A DNA stretch of 64,000 bases from Pteria penguin (Eukaryota > Mollusca > Bivalvia > Pterioida > Pteriidae). Below the pieces are notes generated by a model. It worked only from the letters and a program-made list of their open reading frames with translations, did no database searches and had not been told where the DNA came from. A program made the translations under genes and the position numbers. Positions 61,468 through 64,000 of this stretch are shown piece after piece; position 1 is the stretch's first letter, and every line of letters begins with the position of its first letter. The stretch lies in assembly GCA_035048485.1 (NCBI GenBank), contig CM068592.1:34534501-34598500 (forward strand), read 5' to 3'.

Positions 61468-62135
61468 TTACATTCAGATATATTGATGATGTACTATCTA
61501 TAAATAACAAGAACTTTGATACATACGTACATACAATTTATACAAAGGAACTTTACATTAAGGACACTACAATATCCAACTCATGTGCTTCATATTGTTA
61601 ACTTTCCATATACTAGTAGCAACATTCCTTTATCACCTGCATACGGTGTTTATGTATCCCAATTGATTCGATATGCGCGAGCGTCATCTGAGTATTGCTC
61701 TTTCATTTATCGAATTCAATTTCTAAGAGAAAAGTTACTCAAACAAGAATACGAGATATCACGACCTATGTCAACATTCCGCAAATTTTACGGTCGTTAT
61801 AAAGACCTTGTTTGCTTATATGATGTATCGTTGTCTGACATGTTGACTTCCTTATTTCTCAGTAACTAAACCATCTGTATTACCTATACTATACAGCAGT
61901 ATTCTTACTGCTTATGACATATATCTATTTTGACTACGGGTGTGCCGTTTCCTAATTCTGTGACAGCGAATAATACTTTCTCGCTTATACTTATGGGATC
62001 ATGACGGGTGTGCTTACTCCTCCATAGCATCTGATCCCACCTCTGTTTTGACCAAGGTTCGTGATTGCTAATATTTAATATACATACGTATTGTTGTGTT
62101 CCTTCGTCTTCGAGTTGTGGATATCGGATCAATAT
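61468..62135 (+). mobile_element. Penelope-like family A fragment inserted in the mariner
   Basis: Starts with FTFRYIDDVLSINNKNFDTY in the RT palm, then SSNIPLSPAYGVYVSQLIRY, and ends SLSDMLTSLFL before a 3'UTR with a partial structured module (61999-62070). CTTTAATT at 61460-61467 and CTTTGAATT at 62136-62144 look like a target duplication. Joining the mariner sides restores the frame at SKDKRV. Confidence 0.8.
61999..62070 (+). repeat. 95-nt structured module with internal deletion
   Basis: ATCATGACGGGTGTGCTTAC, ATCTGATCCCACCTC, GGTTCGTGAT. ATCATGA and TCGTGAT still pair with one G-U. The left arm of the inner hairpin is missing. Confidence 0.55.
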
Positions 62136-62739
62136 CTTTGAATTGTACTGGTCAGTCATAACAATGTCATGAACTTTATTGACCATTTCTGAGGTTGCAA
62201 CAGTGACAGGTCTTCCAGGACGGTGCCATACTCAAGGCTCTTCCTGCTGCGCTTTAATTCTTCCACCCATATTTTCTTGTAGAATATGAAGGGGCACCTT
62301 TCCCTAGTGTTGCTACCATAAAAGTATGAATTTTCTTAGGTGTTAAACCTTTCTTATGCAAATATTGGATCACTGTTCTTTCACCGATTTTGTCCATTTT
62401 GCAGAAGTCACTTGCCTTGTTTAGTTTAGAGTGCTACCTCATTGATATAAACTGACCACATGACACCAGTATTCAGGGAAACGGCTTTAAAAAGTCAGGG
62501 AATAGTATGGATGAAAAAAGGAAATCCTTGCAAACTTCCTTTAATACAAAGGCTCACACCATATTAATCAGGCCTCGTATATTTTATTTTAATATTTTGT
62601 TTCCTTTCCTATTCTTGTTCTGGCTTTTATGGGCATGCAGCCGAGTGTTTCTTTTCTTTTACCTAACTCTATCGAAATAAAATGCATTCAACTAGAGTAT
62701 ACATGGACGAAAATGTGTTTATGACATATGATAATAAAT

Positions 62740-62870
62740 GTATTTTTATTGGGGTTCGCATTTGTCTGAATATGACACTATACACGACATTGTACTTTTA
62801 TTCTATCGACTATGAGATATTGTTTACCCTTTCTTTTCTTCTTCGGGCTTTTTTTGCTTTACTTCTCTTC
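62740..62870 (+). mobile_element. Family A 3'UTR end fragment
   Basis: TTATTGGGGTTCGCATTTGTC, GAATATGACACTATACACGA and CTATGAGATATTGTTTACCC match 7265-7345. Confidence 0.7.
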
Positions 62871-63104
62871 AAATATTGTTGATTCCTACAGTTTCAGCCT
62901 AGAGTATTACCCAGGGTAATTAGTTTTCGAAGTTCTCATGATGTGCAATAAATAAATACAAGCATACATGTGCTTTATATCTTTCTTTTCAAGAAAATCT
63001 TTAAATAATTTTCAAAACACAGATAGCAGTATCATTTTTTTTGCATTTCGAAACATACATTCTTTTCGAACAAGAATGCCTAATCTAACAATTGTTATGA
63101 ACAG

Positions 63105-63105
63105 C

Positions 63106-63143
<38 letters not shown>

Positions 63144-63151
63144 TAATAATA
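63105..63151. repeat. (AAT)n microsatellite
   Basis: About 15 AAT units. Confidence 0.95.
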
Positions 63152-63534
63152 ATTTTCATAAAGAATATATGTAATATTGATAAACACAACCGAAATACTT
63201 TAATGTTTTCTTGTGGCATCATGAATATGCGGCCATGACAAAGTGTCTGTATTACGAGTAACAAAACTACTGCAAAAATGAGCAGTGCGGATATGTAATA
63301 ATTTAATGATCAACGTTGCGCATCAAAAGTAATTTGTATAAAGTATGAAAATATAAAAATAATTTTCTTAATACAATTATATTGCCAGTTTTATTCATAG
63401 AATATTCTTTGCACGACATATTCGAGGGTTCAAATACATAACGGATCGTGGGGTTTATAGAAGTACAAACAGAATGTGCACAAATATTCCCTTTCGTGAT
63501 GATAATCTACAGCTTTTTACTTGGGGGTTGCACG

Positions 63535-63960
63535 CCGACTAACAGGGCTCTGGGACTCTATAATGTCAATGTCTCTTTGTCAAATCCTTTCAAGAGTAGA
63601 CAAGGTCCCGGGTGTCGTTCCCTCTGACTTGTAGCCTTCGTTCTAAGATCGCTTACAGACGGGCAGACCACGGTTTACTTAGGTTGATGTCGCTTAAAAT
63701 ATTTTGATACAAGCATGTTATTCCATTTAACGTTTCGTGTTAATATTTGTATGGTCTCAGGTCTTGAGAAACCTGTCCATCCTTGTTTTCTATATGGGGA
63801 GGGGGTTGTTAACAATGCTAAAATATGTGTCTTTTGCAATTGATTGTACTGTTTTTGCGATGAGTGGGACAGTGGGTGCCCGTACTAGATAACCACTCCA
63901 ACTCAGTGACGTTTGTTTCTCTAATTGACCGTCCTAAGTCGATATCATGACTAATAAAAT
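63535..63960 (+). mobile_element. Penelope-like family B 3' fragment, plus orientation
   Basis: GATCGCTTACAGACGGGCAG, GGTTTACTTAGGTTGATGTC, AGGTCTTGAGAAACCTGTCC and CTAATTGACCGTCCTAAGTC are the reverse of the family B 3'UTR blocks. Confidence 0.65.
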
Positions 63961-64000
63961 TTCTTAGATTTTGTAGTAGGATTTGTTTCAACAGAGATGT

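Larger units (their letters stand above)
60670..62410 (-). pseudogene. Mariner transposase pseudogene, interrupted
   Basis: Minus strand. The N terminus (from about 62402) reads MDKIGERTVIQYLHKKGLTP and VATLGKGAPSYS, then EMVNKVHDIVMTDQ. After a foreign insert it resumes at about 61459 with KDKRVAERCIASTV, ERAHSILTEE, LSARWVPRLLT and HHFTPKAKQQSKQWKHPGSP. It ends at 61029-60736 with FFHKDNAPVN and CIDTEGDCVEK. Mariner transposases cut and paste via a DD34D triad; frameshifts and stops make this one dead. CGAGGGCTGACTGATAAGTT at about 60672 is probably one terminal inverted repeat. Confidence 0.82.

Overview
The window is AT-rich eukaryotic DNA made mostly of old, fragmented repeats with a few short exons. 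Split genes with consistent intron phases, a TIR plus beta-propeller gene, tRNA-headed SINEs carrying the V-domain of the molluscan RUDI type, and many Penelope-like retroelement pieces all suggest a bivalve mollusc, perhaps a mussel. The species is an inference. No bacterial-type operon, rRNA or CRISPR was seen.

Host genes. (1) 9005-13803, plus strand: a three-exon gene for a small secreted cysteine-rich protein (signal peptide, VWC-like exon 2, VWC-like exon 3). It has a TATA box, an initiator, matching intron phases and a poly(A) signal, but one in-frame TGA in exon 2. (2) 20975-17407, minus strand, perhaps starting from an exon at 25960: an innate-immunity-type protein with a TIR domain split over two exons, followed by an NHL-like beta-propeller. 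A degraded copy of its last exon lies at 2046-2626. It belongs to a direct segmental duplication (about 1-2603 against about 15290-17972) that also contains an older Penelope-like insertion. (3) 39140-39295: a possible terminal exon of a ZP-domain-like protein. No other host gene can be supported.

Repeats. Two Penelope-like RT families dominate. Family A is at 4890-7380, 9540-10556, 45236-45765, 48385-48840 and 61468-62135. Family B has its best copy at 50870-48843, with many 5'-truncated pieces carrying the C-terminal domain and 3'UTR. A mariner transposase pseudogene (62410-60670) is interrupted by a family A fragment. V-SINEs, a second tRNA-derived SINE, two MITE-like elements, three minisatellites (22, 24 and 42 bp units) and many microsatellites fill much of the rest.

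Most notable signals. A module of about 95 nt recurs in the 3' regions of several otherwise different repeats. Its outer stem changes sequence from copy to copy while staying complementary, which indicates a selected RNA (or DNA) fold. Other signals are a perfect spacerless 246-bp palindrome inside a Penelope-like RT, the in-frame TGA in the secreted-protein gene, and a hammerhead-like three-stem motif about 650 bp upstream of a Penelope-like ORF.
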